A stretch of DNA of 59,248 nt from positions 1-59,248 of the forward strand of contig CAWJPY010000007.1 in assembly GCA_963844865.1 (NCBI GenBank), written 5' to 3'. This DNA is from CAWJPY01 sp963844865. GTDB lineage: Bacteria; Acidobacteriota; Thermoanaerobaculia; Thermoanaerobaculales; Sulfomarinibacteraceae. A program made the position numbers and the translations under genes. Below the pieces are notes generated by a model, which did not search any database, had not been told where the DNA came from, and saw only the letters and a list, made by a program, of their open reading frames with translations. This document shows positions 1-9,976 of the stretch, one piece after another. Each line of letters opens with the position of its first letter. The stretch's first letter is position 1.

Positions 1-3
1 CTA

Positions 4-114
4 GCAGTAGCGGAATTCGTAAGATTTTCGAGCGCTCCGTGCGGTTCTCCACACAGATTCGCTGCCGAGGCGCGAATGTCGCTCGCACGGAATCTTCACA
101 GATTCCGCTACTGC
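4..114. repeat. Long imperfect inverted repeat at the left edge
   Basis: Bases 4-16 and 102-114 are perfect 13-bp reverse complements (GCAGTAGCGGAAT / ATTCCGCTACTGC). A further 5-bp match follows inward (22-26 with 91-95). No open reading frame explains it. It lies beyond the FmdB gene and looks like an intergenic palindromic repeat. Whether it recurs elsewhere in the genome cannot be seen here. Confidence 0.6.
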
Positions 115-133
115 CGCGAAAACCTCGCCGGCC

Positions 134-158
134 AATTAAAACAAGCATGATGGCTTGT
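134..158 (-). terminator. Rho-independent terminator of the FmdB-type gene
   Basis: On the minus strand the 6-bp stem ACAAGC/GCTTGT with a 6-nt loop (141-158) is followed by TTTT and an AT-rich tract. It sits 11 nt past the stop codon of the FmdB-type gene, so it is well placed to end that transcript. Confidence 0.65.
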
Positions 159-168
159 TAGTTCTGGC

Positions 169-399
169 TCAGCCTTGTCTGCCGCAGCCGCCGGGACCGC
201 AGCCCGGCTTGCCACAACCGCCCCATGGGGCATTGGCCATCGGCAAGCTCGCGCCGGAGGCCGCCGGCGCCGCGGGCACGCTGAATTGTTTTTCGAGCCG
301 ACGCCCGCCGCACTCGGGGCAAGCCGGACGCTCGTCTCCTCGCACCAGCAGTTCAAACGCGGCGCCGCAGGCATCGCAGCGATACTCGTATAACGGCAT
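169..399 (-). CDS. FmdB family zinc-ribbon protein
   Basis: 76 aa. The N-terminus MPLYEYRCDACG followed by a second CPECG knuckle is the FmdB/CxxC_CxxC_SSSS zinc-ribbon signature (four Cys in about 35 residues). The tail is rich in Gly, Ala, Pro and Cys (WGGCGKPGCGPGGCG), as is common in planctomycete members. The start at 399 is chosen because it gives the canonical MPLYEY opening and has a GGAG-type site just upstream (408-411); a longer reading to 465 lacks family similarity. The family was first linked to amidase and formamidase regulation, but its actual role is unclear. The gene is followed by a hairpin terminator and runs divergently from nnrE. Confidence 0.85.
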   Translation of the reverse strand: MPLYEYRCDACGAAFELLVRGDERPACPECGGRRLEKQFSVPAAPAASGASLPMANAPWGGCGKPGCGPGGCGRQG

Positions 400-571
400 G
401 GAAATCGCTCCGGAAAGCTGTTGTTCGTTTAGGGAGTCGCGGGATCGGCCTGGGCGCCGATGCACGTAGAAGCGGGGACGTCCAGGCTGCGGTCGTCGCG
501 ATTCTCCAGCAAGAAATGTTATGCTAGAGCCTGAGTTGCGGCAACGGCCCTACTACTACCGGAGCCAAGCG

Positions 572-1255
572 ATGCATCCGCCCACCCTGAATCGCGAACA
601 AGCCCGCGAGCTCGACCGCCGGGCGACCGTCGAATTCGGCGTACCGAGCATCGTGTTGATGGAAAACGCCGGCCGCGGCGTGGCCGACAAGCTCTTTGAA
701 TTCGGCGTAACCGGGCCGATCGTGGTCTGCTGTGGCAAAGGCAACAACGGCGGCGACGGGTTCGTGCTGGCCCGGCATCTCGATCTGCGCGGCGCGACGG
801 TAAGAGTCCTGCTCTGGGCCGAGCCGGCGGAACTTGCCGGCGATGCCGCGGTCAACTTTTCAATTCTCGAGAAGTCCGGCGTGCCGATCGAGGTTTTTGG
901 CAAGACGCACGACATCGCGCGGCTCGAAACGCAGTTGGATCGCGCCGGCCAGATTGTCGATTGCCTGCTCGGCACGGGCGCCATGGGCGATCCCCGACCG
1001 CCGTTGGACGGGGTCATCGAGCAGATCAACTCGCACCACGTGCCGAAGATCGCCGTCGACTTGCCCAGCGGACTCGACTGCGACACGGGCCGCGCCAGCC
1101 GCACCACGATCCGCGCCGCCCACACCTGCACCTTCGTCGCCCCCAAGCCCGGCTTCTTCGCCCCCGGCGCCGAAAGCTACACCGGCGCCGTGCATGTTCT
1201 TGACATTGGCGCGCTGTGCAAGCTGGTGGAAGAGTGCTTGCAGCGGGCGGGCTAA
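572..1255 (+). CDS. nnrE: NAD(P)H-hydrate epimerase
   Basis: 227 aa, a stand-alone YjeF N-terminal domain that epimerises damaged NAD(P)HX so that the partner dehydratase can repair it. Visible family marks are LMENAGRGVA near the N-terminus, the phosphate-binding loop GKGNNGGDGF, the LLGTGAMGDPR segment and VDLPSGLDCDTG. Length fits the epimerase alone; no C-terminal dehydratase domain is fused. The start at 572 has GGAG 7 nt upstream (561-564); the longer upstream reading has no such site. It is one of the few genes in the first 9.8 kb with no frameshift. Confidence 0.92.
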   Translation: MHPPTLNREQARELDRRATVEFGVPSIVLMENAGRGVADKLFEFGVTGPIVVCCGKGNNGGDGFVLARHLDLRGATVRVLLWAEPAELAGDAAVNFSILEKSGVPIEVFGKTHDIARLETQLDRAGQIVDCLLGTGAMGDPRPPLDGVIEQINSHHVPKIAVDLPSGLDCDTGRASRTTIRAAHTCTFVAPKPGFFAPGAESYTGAVHVLDIGALCKLVEECLQRAG

Positions 1256-1393
1256 GGCGCCTGCGGTTCGCTGCTTCTTGAATCGCAGCATGCGGAAGCG
1301 TGCGCTCGTCACGCGACTGGCCGTCGGCGGAGCCGAGGCCTAAAATGGGCCTGCCGTTTGTGCGCGTTGATCGTCGGGCGGAGGGTTTCGAGC

Positions 1394-1814
1394 GTGTCAA
1401 ACATTTTTCGCGTTCAGTTTTCGATCCGTTCCCTGCTGGTCGTCGTTGCCATCTGCGCCTTGGCGACGCACTGGCATACGTCCACGCGCAGAGCGGCGGC
1501 GCAAGCCAGGAAGCGATTGCGGTCGGCGTACCAAGCCATACGATAGCGGAACCGAAACCGTGAATGTGATCTACCTGGCCTCGCTCAAACTCTTGCACGC
1601 CGAAGCGGCCGTGCCATTTGGCGACGGCGAGGCGGCTTATCTAGATCATCTGGAACGCATGGAGAAACTGGAGCGTCGCTTTCGCTGGATGCCTCTGATT
1701 TGTACCACCCGCGATCCGGAAGGGTTAAAGCGTTGGTGCAACGAGCGAGCGGATATGATTCTGGTTTGGTGCAACGAGGCGGAGCGCTGGCTGGACGAAG
1801 CCTATCCGGAGTAG
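1394..1814 (+). CDS. Planctomycete-type small membrane-anchored protein, frameshifted
   Basis: Reconstructed as one gene of about 140 aa read in two frames. The first part starts at GTG 1394 with GGAGGG 8 nt upstream and encodes MSNIFRVQFSIRSLLVVVAI, an N-terminal membrane helix preceded by basic residues as is common in planctomycete proteins. It hits TAG at 1544. Dropping one base near 1538 joins it smoothly to the second frame (YDSGTETVNVIYLASLKLLH...), a helical, Glu-rich region with the repeat-like pattern of an anchored coiled-coil protein. Function is not recognised. The single-base error fits the high frameshift density of this segment. Confidence 0.55.
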
Positions 1815-1980
1815 CGCGAGCGATAGATTTTCTTGTTATTCTTGGCGAAATTTCCGAATCCGTGCAAAAAGCGAGGCTTAGGGTTGAGATGATCCTGCTG
1901 CTCGCCGATCACTAAAATGGGGTGCTGGACGACGGCGGCATATCCATACGAAACGCGGCAGCCGTGCGAGGGGCTGGTCG

Positions 1981-2901
1981 ATGGGCATTCGCCATGCGTT
2001 CGTCGTCCTCAGTCTCGCCCTGGCAGAGTGTTGGTTGTCACCGGCGCCTAGTTTCGGCCAGGCGCTCACGGCGGGCTCGTTCCCATTGTTGCCGCGGTTG
2101 CGCGGAACGGTTTGGAATTCGCCGATCGACACCGATCGCCCGACGTTTACCCGTTCGACCAGGACCGTGCCGCGAGGCGCTCTGCAATACGAAGGCGGAT
2201 ACACCTTCGAGTATTTTCAGCAGCCAGGGCAAAGATTCCGCGCCCACGTTTTTCCGGGGACGCTGGTGAGCGAAGGCGCCAGTACGGGCAGCGCGAGTCA
2301 CCGCGGATTTCGCGCCAATGCCTTCCCCGGTTCCCTTTTTCGAATCGGCCTGACCGATCGCATTGAGCTGCGCGTGCTGTGGACCTCAGCCGCCTTTAGC
2401 GAAATCACCGGCGGCGTCGCCCGCAGCGGCTACGGCTCTACCGATCTCGGTCTGGCTTCGAAGTTGCGTTTGAGCGACCAACGCGCTGGGCGCCCGAAAC
2501 CAGCGCAATCATCGGCTTCACCGCGCCGACGGGCGCCCTTGCATTTACCAACGGCCAGTCCGAGTTCCAGTTCAACTATCTTTACCGCTGGGATCTCGCA
2601 CCGCTGGCGGGTCGTCGGCTCGACCGGGTTGCGAACCCAGAAAGACGCAGGCTATCGCTACCTGATGTTCCATCAGTCGGTCGCACTGGAGAAATGGCTG
2701 ACCAATTCATTCCAAGGATTCGTCGAGTATTTCGGGCTCTACTTCGATGGCTACATCGATGACCGGCCCGAGAACTATGTGCAGACCGGATTTCGCTTCC
2801 GGCCGGCCAGCAACCTTCAGCTCGATTGGCGCATCGGTACGGGGATGAACGACGCCGCTCTGGACTACTTCACGGGCGCCGGACTTTCTGTGCGGTTTTG
2901 A
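1981..2901 (+). CDS. Putative outer-membrane transporter of the MetA/phenol-degradation type, double frameshift inside
   Basis: 306 aa as read. A signal peptide (about residues 1-27, ending SFGQA) is followed by IDTDRPTFTRSTRTVPRGAL, typical of the PF13557-like planctomycete 'transporter' family (beta-barrel, outer membrane). Alternating amphipathic strands continue to the terminal Phe (GLSVRF), as in barrel proteins. Roughly between 2484 and 2600 the reading frame is wrong: the alternative frame gives RWAPETSAIIGFTAPTGAL and EFQFNYLYRWDLAP, which restores barrel character, and the original frame resumes before GSTGLRTQKD. This is a pair of compensating indels. Start has GAGGGG about 8 nt upstream. 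Substrate unknown. Confidence 0.65.
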   Translation: MGIRHAFVVLSLALAECWLSPAPSFGQALTAGSFPLLPRLRGTVWNSPIDTDRPTFTRSTRTVPRGALQYEGGYTFEYFQQPGQRFRAHVFPGTLVSEGASTGSASHRGFRANAFPGSLFRIGLTDRIELRVLWTSAAFSEITGGVARSGYGSTDLGLASKLRLSDQRAGRPKPAQSSASPRRRAPLHLPTASPSSSSTIFTAGISHRWRVVGSTGLRTQKDAGYRYLMFHQSVALEKWLTNSFQGFVEYFGLYFDGYIDDRPENYVQTGFRFRPASNLQLDWRIGTGMNDAALDYFTGAGLSVRF

Positions 2902-3078
2902 AGCCGATACGCGGCGTCAAACTGAGAGCCGAACGCTCAAAGAGAAGACACCCATCTTTTCGGCGCCGAAGCACTGCGTAGCGACCGCCAGTGACGCTGC
3001 CATGACCGCTTTTCTCGAGCCGAAGTGTGATACTGTTGTTGGCGGCTTCTGCTATTTTATTTGTGAGGATGCCGAACA

Positions 3079-3294
3079 ATGACGCAAATCGTCACGATTG
3101 AACTCGAAATGCCTGCTGACTTGGCGCGCTTTCGTTTGCCACGTGGCGTAGATGCGCGCTTGAAACAGCTACTCGACAGGCAGGACCGGGGAGAAGCATT
3201 GTCGGATAGCGAACGAGAGGAAGCAGAAGGTCTGGTTGAACTTGCCGAGGCGTTGTCATTGTTGCGGTTGCGCGCTGAGCGAACAGGTTGCTGA
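3079..3294 (+). CDS. Small acidic helical protein preceding an HNH nuclease
   Basis: 71 aa, predicted all-helical after a short beta-like start (MTQIVTIELEMPADLARFRL), Glu/Arg-rich, no membrane segment. It ends 15 nt before the HNH nuclease start, so the two are likely co-transcribed. Small proteins of this look (LLDRQDRGEALSDSEREEAE) commonly sit directly upstream of HNH nuclease genes. An antitoxin or accessory role is possible, but nothing in the sequence proves it. Confidence 0.6.
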   Translation: MTQIVTIELEMPADLARFRLPRGVDARLKQLLDRQDRGEALSDSEREEAEGLVELAEALSLLRLRAERTGC

Positions 3295-3309
3295 TAGGGC
3301 AAAGCCAGC

Positions 3310-3726
3310 GTGAGCGGCATTCCCGAGCGGCTTCGCCGTTTGGTCGTTCGCCGGGCTGCAGGCCGGTGCGAGTACTGCGGATTGGCTCAGGAAGGCCAAG
3401 AAGCTACTTTTCACATCGACCACGTGAAGCCGCGTAGCGTTGGCGGGGCGACAGCGGCGGACAATCTCGCCCTTGCTTGTGTTTCTTGCTCGTTGCGCAA
3501 AGAAGCTCGGCTGTCGACCCATCCAGTGGTCGACTCGTGCCCCTCTATCATCCGCGACGGCAACGGTGGGCCGACCATTTTCGCTGGGATGGGCCGATCA
3601 TCATGCCGCGGAGCCCGACAGGGCGTGCGACGGCTGCGGGGCTGCAAATGAACCGGCCGCTGATCCTGGCTACTGGCTATTCGTGAGGAAGAGATGCAAC
3701 GCGGGCGCCATCCGCCGCAACCTTGA
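3310..3726 (+). CDS. HNH endonuclease, two frameshifts
   Basis: GTG start at 3310. Residues about 15-60 hold the whole HNH signature: CEYCG, the HIDHVKPRSVGG core, NLALAC and the second zinc knuckle CVSCSLRK. The reading then leaves frame near 3505-3515. The correct continuation is seen in the neighbouring frame (DPSSGRLVPLYHPRRQRWAD ... MNRPLILA). A second break is a tandem 7-bp duplication (CTGGCTA at 3666-3672 and 3673-3679). Removing one copy gives REEEMQRGRHPPQP and a stop at 3726, a normal ending for this family. Catalytic residues are intact, so the breaks look like sequencing errors or a recent lesion. Confidence 0.75.
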
Positions 3727-3889
3727 TCGCGCGGCAGCAGACGAAATGCCTGCGAGTTGCGATAGAGGTTGCCATGCTGCATGCCAATTTCGCGTCAACC
3801 TCAAGGAAGCTGTTCCGGTAGGCTGTGCCTGCCCGATGCTTGAAACGCGATTAGGCACGCAAGCGGCGCCTCGACGTGAGGGACGCGAG

Positions 3890-4893
3890 TCACTGCTCCG
3901 TACCCTCGGAACCTTCCGGTTTTCCTGCCTGACCTTTCAGCAGTCGCTCGATTTCACCCAAGCGTTCCTCAAGTCGCTCCATGCGCTGTTCGAGCAGTTC
4001 CAGCCGGTGCTCGGAATCGAAAGCCGGCGGCCCGCTTGGCAAGTTGGGCGGCAGTCGCCAGGGGCCGACCAGCGGCAGCGGCCCGGTGGGGGCGGCGGCA
4101 CGGGCGCGCCGGCCAGGCGAATGGCGGCTTCGCGAAGATCGCCTTGCGCGTAGTATGAGACCTTGACCGTCGCGCCGGCGCCGGCGGCGGCGACCAGACG
4201 CTTGAGATCGGCCGTCGTCGAGACCTGGCTGTCGTCAATGGCGACGATTACGCCTTGCAGCGGCAACTCGGCCCGCGCGGCGGGCGAGCCCGGATTGACG
4301 TGCACGATGAACGCGCCGTCGGTCGACGGCAAGTTGAGCTTGTCCTTCATCTCTTCCGTCACGCCCTCCACGCGCACGCCAAGCATGCCGGGTTGATGCG
4401 CGTCTGGCGAGTGGCGGATCTCCGCGTCTGCAGGGAGCATGCCGAAGTCATTAAACGGCCGCTCTCCTTCCGGCGGGCGGCGGCCGAGCGTGACTTCCAG
4501 TTCTTGCGTCTTGCGATCGCGTTTGTATTCGAAGGTCACGCGCGAGCCGACGACCATCGGGCTCAGGATCCGCGCCAGATCGTCCATCGAGCGGACAGGC
4601 TTGCCCGCCACGGCTGTGACCAGGTCGTCCGCCTGCAGTCCCGACTGTTCCGCCGGCGAGCCGGGAATGACCTGCACGATTCGCACGCCCTTGCCGGCGT
4701 CCATCCGGTCGTCGGCCACCACGCCCAGGTAACCTGTATTGTCGCCTGCCGGGCCGGCCTGGTTGGCGGCGCCGCCCGGCGACCGCTCGCGGACTTGCTG
4801 TTCGAGGCGTTCCAAGGCGGGCTGCGCCAGCGCCGTCGCGGCGTTGCTGCAGCAGCAGCCGGCAACCATCAATAAGCAAGAGAGTCGTTGCAT
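3890..4893 (-). CDS. Secreted two-PDZ-domain protein, frameshift near the C-terminus
   Basis: Signal peptide at residues 1-24 (ends ALAQP). There are two PDZ domains: about 55-140 (GYLGVVADD ... GSPAEQSGLQADDLV) and about 165-250 (GMLGVRVEGV ... GSPAARAELPLQGVIVAI). No protease domain is present, so it is a periplasmic or surface scaffold/adaptor rather than a DegP-type protease. Near 4088-4096, in a G/C run, the frame changes. The correct frame continues through a coiled coil (RLELLEQRMERLEERLGEIE) to a TGA at 3890, while the uncorrected reading stops at 3937 with an unlikely Cys/Trp-rich tail. CAGGAG lies 10 nt before the start. Confidence 0.7.
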
Positions 4894-5141
4894 GCGACGA
4901 GAACTCCTGAAGCGAGCGGTGCATCAAGACTTGCCCTGTGGGGATTATAGGGCATGGGGCGGACGCGCGCGGCGTCAAGGCCGAGGTTTTTCAGTGAAAC
5001 CGTGTGAAATGTCGGCTCAGGCGGTTCCGGGCAGCCGGGCCTTGCTACCTCGTATGGGCCGGATGCAGCCGACGCATTCTCTGCGGGCAGATGGCAAAGC
5101 GGCGCTGACGCAGCCTGCCGTTTTGCGATATTCTCACTCCC

Positions 5142-6068
5142 ATGGAGGTTACTCAGTCCGAGCAGTTGCAGATTAGCATGGCGCAGACCGCACGAGCGGG
5201 ACGCGGCGCTGCAGCTCGCGCTGGCCTGCGTGCCTGCATCCGTCCGCGAGGCCCTGGTCGCCCAGACGATGGCCAAGGCGGCGGCAGGGGAGGCTTTGGA
5301 CGGGCTGCTGCTGGCCCGACGCGGCGAGCGGGTTGTGGGAGCGCTGTACTGCGAAGTTCAGCTTGGCCGCTCGGCGGGAATCTGGCCGCCTCAGACCGCT
5401 TTGGGCGAAGCGGACGACCAAGGCGTATCGAGCCGGCTTTTGCAGACGGCGCTTGCCTGGCTGGCCGCGCAGAACGTGCGGATCGTGCAAGCCATGCTCG
5501 TCGCCGACGCCGGCCGCGACGCCGAACGTTTGCGCGGGCGGGTTCGAGCATTTGACGGACTTGCTGTATCTGGTCAGCCTGCAGGGCGCTTTTCCGACGG
5601 CGTCGCCGGCGACAAGATTGTCGTTCGAGCAGACCTCGACGCGCTCCGACGCCGAGCTTGCCCGGCTGGTCGAAGGAACGTACGAGCAGACGCTCGATTG
5701 TCCGGCTCTGAACGGCGTGCAGGATTGCGCCGACGCACTCGCCGGCTACCGGGGCGCCAGTTCGTTCGACCCTTCGTTGTGGTTCATCGTGCGTCACGAG
5801 CAGCGCGACGTCGGTTGCTTGCTGCTGGCCGATTTCGCCGACTCGGATCAGCGGTTGCTGGTCTACATGGGGCTGCTGCCCGAGGCCCGCGGCAAGGGGC
5901 TCGGCATTGAACTGGTGCGGCACGCGCAATGGCTGTGCGCAGTCTGGGCGAGGTCGTCTGATTCTGGCAGTCGATGCGGCGAACAAGCCTGCGATCGATA
6001 TCTATGCGGCGGCGGGTTTTGTCATTTGGGACCGTCGTAGCGTTTGGTTGCACGTGTTTGAGGCGTGA
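5142..6068 (+). CDS. GNAT family N-acetyltransferase, three frameshifts
   Basis: Read as one about 308-aa gene spread over all three frames. The N-terminal part starts at ATG 5142 and resumes in a second frame near 5200 (ALQLALACVPASVREALVAQ). A break near 5540 is bridged by LRAGGFEHLTDLLYLVSLQ in a third. A break near 5945 leads to LILAVDAANKPAIDIYAAAG and the stop at 6066-6068. The acetyl-CoA loop GLLPEARGKGLGIELVRHA (motif A, RxxGxG type) and the C-terminal NxPAxxxYxxxGF-type strand are the GNAT hallmarks. The N-terminal half may be a second, degenerate GNAT domain. Substrate unknown. The dnaA neighbour is the only context. Confidence 0.7.
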
Positions 6069-6510
6069 GTTCGCTGCGCGGCGGAAACGCGCGAGGCGAA
6101 CGGGGCCCTTCGCAATCGCCTTGCTGCATAAGGCTTTGCGACGCGGTCGAAAAGCGAGTTGCGTTCGCTGCCGTCCCCTGCCGACAGTTTTTCCACGTTC
6201 GCCGTCGCTCAAGAAAATTTTTTCCTAACGTCTCCAACATGGGAAGCTAACGCTGTTTCGCGGAGTTTTTGCAACCTGCCCGCGACCCGGTCCAAGAGTC
6301 GCTCTCGCAGCGCCGCTGATTCTCTTTGACAGCCACGCTAGCACGCGTACAATCGACCCCGCTGGGTGACATTCAATATTCCTTTAGGCGGCTGTCGAAG
6401 ACACGCCTCTCCCTCTCGTTTTTCGTGACCGTGCGCTCACGGTGCGCGACGATTGCGCTAAGACGGCGTATTCGGACGTGGGGAGTTTGTGCGCTGGGGA
6501 CCATCAGGAA
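6069..6510. other. 442-bp intergenic region before dnaA
   Basis: No convincing gene. It holds a good sigma-70-type promoter (6326-6353), one DnaA-box-like 9-mer (TTTTCCACG, 6189-6197, 8 of 9 to the consensus) and an A/T-rich patch (6212-6226). A replication origin cannot be claimed from one box. Confidence 0.5.
6326..6353 (+). promoter_or_regulatory. Probable sigma-70 promoter of dnaA
   Basis: TTGACA (6326-6331), 16-bp spacer, TACAAT (6348-6353). This is a perfect -35 and a one-mismatch -10. It implies an untranslated leader of about 150 nt before the dnaA start at 6511. Confidence 0.65.
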
Positions 6511-7903
6511 GTGACCACGGACGATATGGAGATCGTGTCGGCATTGCGACTTGCGCTGGCTGACAAGGTCGGACATGAGCGATTCGAACTTTGGTTCGGC
6601 GCCAACACGCGACTCGATCTATGCGACGATTCGCTGACGGTGTGCGTGCCCAACCAATTCTTTCAGGACTGGCTGCGGAAGAACTTTCGCCAGCAGATCG
6701 AAGAGTCCTGTGAGGAGACGTTGGGCAAGACGCTGCCCGTCAGTTTTCGCATCGATCCCGCCTTGGCCCAGACGCGAGCCACGATTCCGATTCGCAAGGC
6801 GGCGATGCAGGCCGCTGCGGCGACGGCGGTCAAGGCGGCGCCTCGGCAGGCGAGCGCAGAGACGCGCAGGCGATTCGCCGATCTCGAATCGTTCGTCGTC
6901 GGATCGGCCAACCGCTTGGCGCACGTGGCCGTGCAAACGATCGCCGATCGACTCGGACCTTCTTCGCCACTGTTGTTGTTCGGTCCGACGGGCGTCGGCA
7001 AGACGCATCTGCTGGAAGGGCTCTGGACCGAGGTCCGCCGCAAGCAGGCCCGCTGCCAGGCGGTCTATCTTTCGGCCGAGCAGTACACGACGTTATTCCT
7101 GGGCGCCTTGCACGGCAGCGGCTTGCCGAACTTCCGCCGCAAGTACCGCGGGCTCGATCTGTTGATCATCGACGACATTCAGTTCCTGGCCGGCAAGCGA
7201 GCCACGCTCGTCGAACTGCTGCACACGATCGATGATTTTACACGCGAAGGCCGGCAACTGGTGTTCGCGGCCGACCGGCCGCCGAACGAATTGAACGAAC
7301 TGGGCCCTGAACTGATCACGCGTTTGCAGGGCGGGCTGGCTTGCGGTCTGCAAGCGCCCGACTACGAGACCCGGCTGGGGATCGTGCGCAAGATGGCCGA
7401 GCGGCAAGAGCTGAAAGTGCCGGCCGAGGTGCAGGCCTATGTCGCCGCCCAGTTTTCAGCGGCATGCCCGCGAACTGGCTGGCGCGCTTAATCGCCTGCA
7501 CGCCGCCAGCCTGGCGTCAGGCGAGCCGATCAGTCTGGCGATGGCCGAGGAGACGTTGAGCGAACTGCTGCGGCACGCAACGCGCAGCGTGCGCCTGCCC
7601 GATATCGAGCAGGCCGTCTGCCAGGTGTTCGGGCTGGAGCCGAAGAGCCTGCAATCCAACCGCAAGGGAAAGCAGATCAGCCATCCTCGCATGCTGGCCA
7701 TGTGGCTGGCGCGCAAGCACACGCGAGCGGCTTTCAGCGAGATTGGCTATTACTTCGGTCGCCGCAGCCACAGCACGGTGATCTCCGCCCAAAAGAAGAT
7801 CAACGCCTGGATGGCCGACCATGTGTCGCTGGAAGCCAACGAGGGCGCCTGGGACGTGGAAGACGCCATTCGCCGCGTCGAGCAGGCGCTGCGGGCGGGT
7901 TGA
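6511..7903 (+). CDS. dnaA: Chromosomal replication initiator protein DnaA, one frameshift
   Basis: Domain I (EIVSALRLALADKVGHERFE), a short linker, and the AAA+ core with Walker A GPTGVGKTHLLEG and Walker B LLIIDDIQFLAGK. The C-terminal DNA-binding domain carries the signature RSHSTVISAQKKI and the basic loop before it. The GTG start at 6511 (VTTDDMEIVS) matches the planctomycete N-terminus better than the upstream ATG at 6442. The core reads to about 7455, where an indel shifts frame (QFS then HARELAGALNRL). The rest to 7903 is continuous, giving about 460 aa. The short domain II and the HSTV variant of the usual HTTV signature fit a divergent planctomycete DnaA. Confidence 0.9.
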
Positions 7904-7907
7904 CGGC

Positions 7908-9209
<1,302 letters not shown>

Positions 9210-9407
9210 GAACGAGGCTCCTCGATTACGATAAAGGCGGGGGGTCCGGAGACCGGAAGCGTAGAGTGTTACTATAACACCGCCCCCGCCGGCTGGCGAG
9301 GTTTTTTGGAGAGGGAGGAGAGGGAAGAGAGAGTAGCGAGCTTCACTCTGCGGAACGGCGCGTCTCTCGTCGCTTTTGGCCCTTGGACATTCGACTTTTG
9401 CCGGGCG
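9210..9407. other. Intergenic, operator-like palindrome only
   Basis: No gene seen. GTGTTA-CTA-TAACAC at 9266-9280 is a perfect 15-bp palindrome 57 bp upstream of the oxidoreductase start. On the minus strand it contains TATAGT, which could be a -10 box overlapped by an operator. No clear -35 is visible. Confidence 0.4.
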
Positions 9408-9776
9408 CTATCGGACCTTGCTCATGTGGCGCAAGAACTCGGCGTCGAGTTGCTCGAGATTGCCGAACGCCTGGTTGAATTCCAGCAACCGGGTTTCCGG
9501 ATCGTCCGACAGCAGCGGTCCCTTTTCCGAGAGCATTTTGATATAGGCCAGATACTGCTTCTCGCGCTGCCGGATGAGAAAGAAGTTCAGCGCCCAGGCT
9601 TCCGCGTAGGCGTCGGCGTTGCGGCGCGGATCTCGCAGCCGTTCGTGGCTAGAGATCAGCGTGACGAGCGAGTCGGCAGGCCGTCCGCGACGAAGGTAAT
9701 CTCGAAAGCCGGCCAACCGTCCGCGATTGACGGCGCCAACGGTGCTCCAACCTTTGGAACGCCCCAGGTCGGGCGC
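9408..9776 (-). CDS. DUF1570-type protein, C-terminal part only, cut at a contig join
   Basis: About 122 codons are readable before the sequence changes character. The segment from GAVNRGRLAGFRDYL through DPRRNADAYAEAWALNFFLI to the stop resembles the C-terminal half of planctomycete DUF1570 (metallopeptidase-like) proteins. The HExxH-containing part is not present. The frame formally stays open to 9965, but the upstream residues come from a palindromic repeat belonging to the other genome. The gene is therefore truncated by the join near 9777-9797 rather than naturally short. Confidence 0.6.
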   Translation of the reverse strand, partial: APDLGRSKGWSTVGAVNRGRLAGFRDYLRRGRPADSLVTLISSHERLRDPRRNADAYAEAWALNFFLIRQREKQYLAYIKMLSEKGPLLSDDPETRLLEFNQAFGNLEQLDAEFLRHMSKVR

Positions 9777-9797
9777 CACCCCTGACGATCGGTTGCC
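9777..9797. other. Probable chimeric join between two genomes
   Basis: Planctomycete coding sequence ends at about 9776 inside a gene. From about 9795 the sequence is a hairpin repeat of the same family as those at 18.8, 20.4 and 57.9 kb in the second genome. Between them CCACCCCTGACGATC occurs twice in direct orientation (9776-9790 and 9796-9810), as if the join used this repeat. Confidence 0.55.
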
Positions 9798-9871
9798 ACC
9801 CCTGACGATCTTCGGACCCCACGGCCCACTCCATGGCAACCTCCCACGTCCGAAGATCGTCAGGGGTGGCA
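9794..9871. repeat. Hairpin repeat, family B copy 1
   Basis: 22-bp perfect arms (9794-9815 and 9850-9871) around a 34-nt loop. The outer arm reads TGCCACCCCTGACGATCTTC. Its flanks (GCGTGCCGCGGGCG on one side, GGTTGCCA on the other) match the copy at 20.4 kb when reversed, so it belongs to the second genome. Confidence 0.75.
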
Positions 9872-9976
9872 CGCCCGCGGCACGCGCGGTTCTTTCGAAG
9901 ACCGCTGCTCCGCGTGAGTGGGCCGCCGACCGCTGTCCACGGTCGGTGGTCGCCGCCGTGGACACGGGGCCGACCT

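Noticed and set aside
6069..6510. Replication origin at dnaA
   Set aside because: Only one 8-of-9 DnaA-box match and one A/T-rich patch; not enough to call oriC.
7450..7470. Programmed frameshift in dnaA
   Set aside because: No slippery heptamer and many other genes in this segment show similar indels, so sequencing error is the simpler reading.
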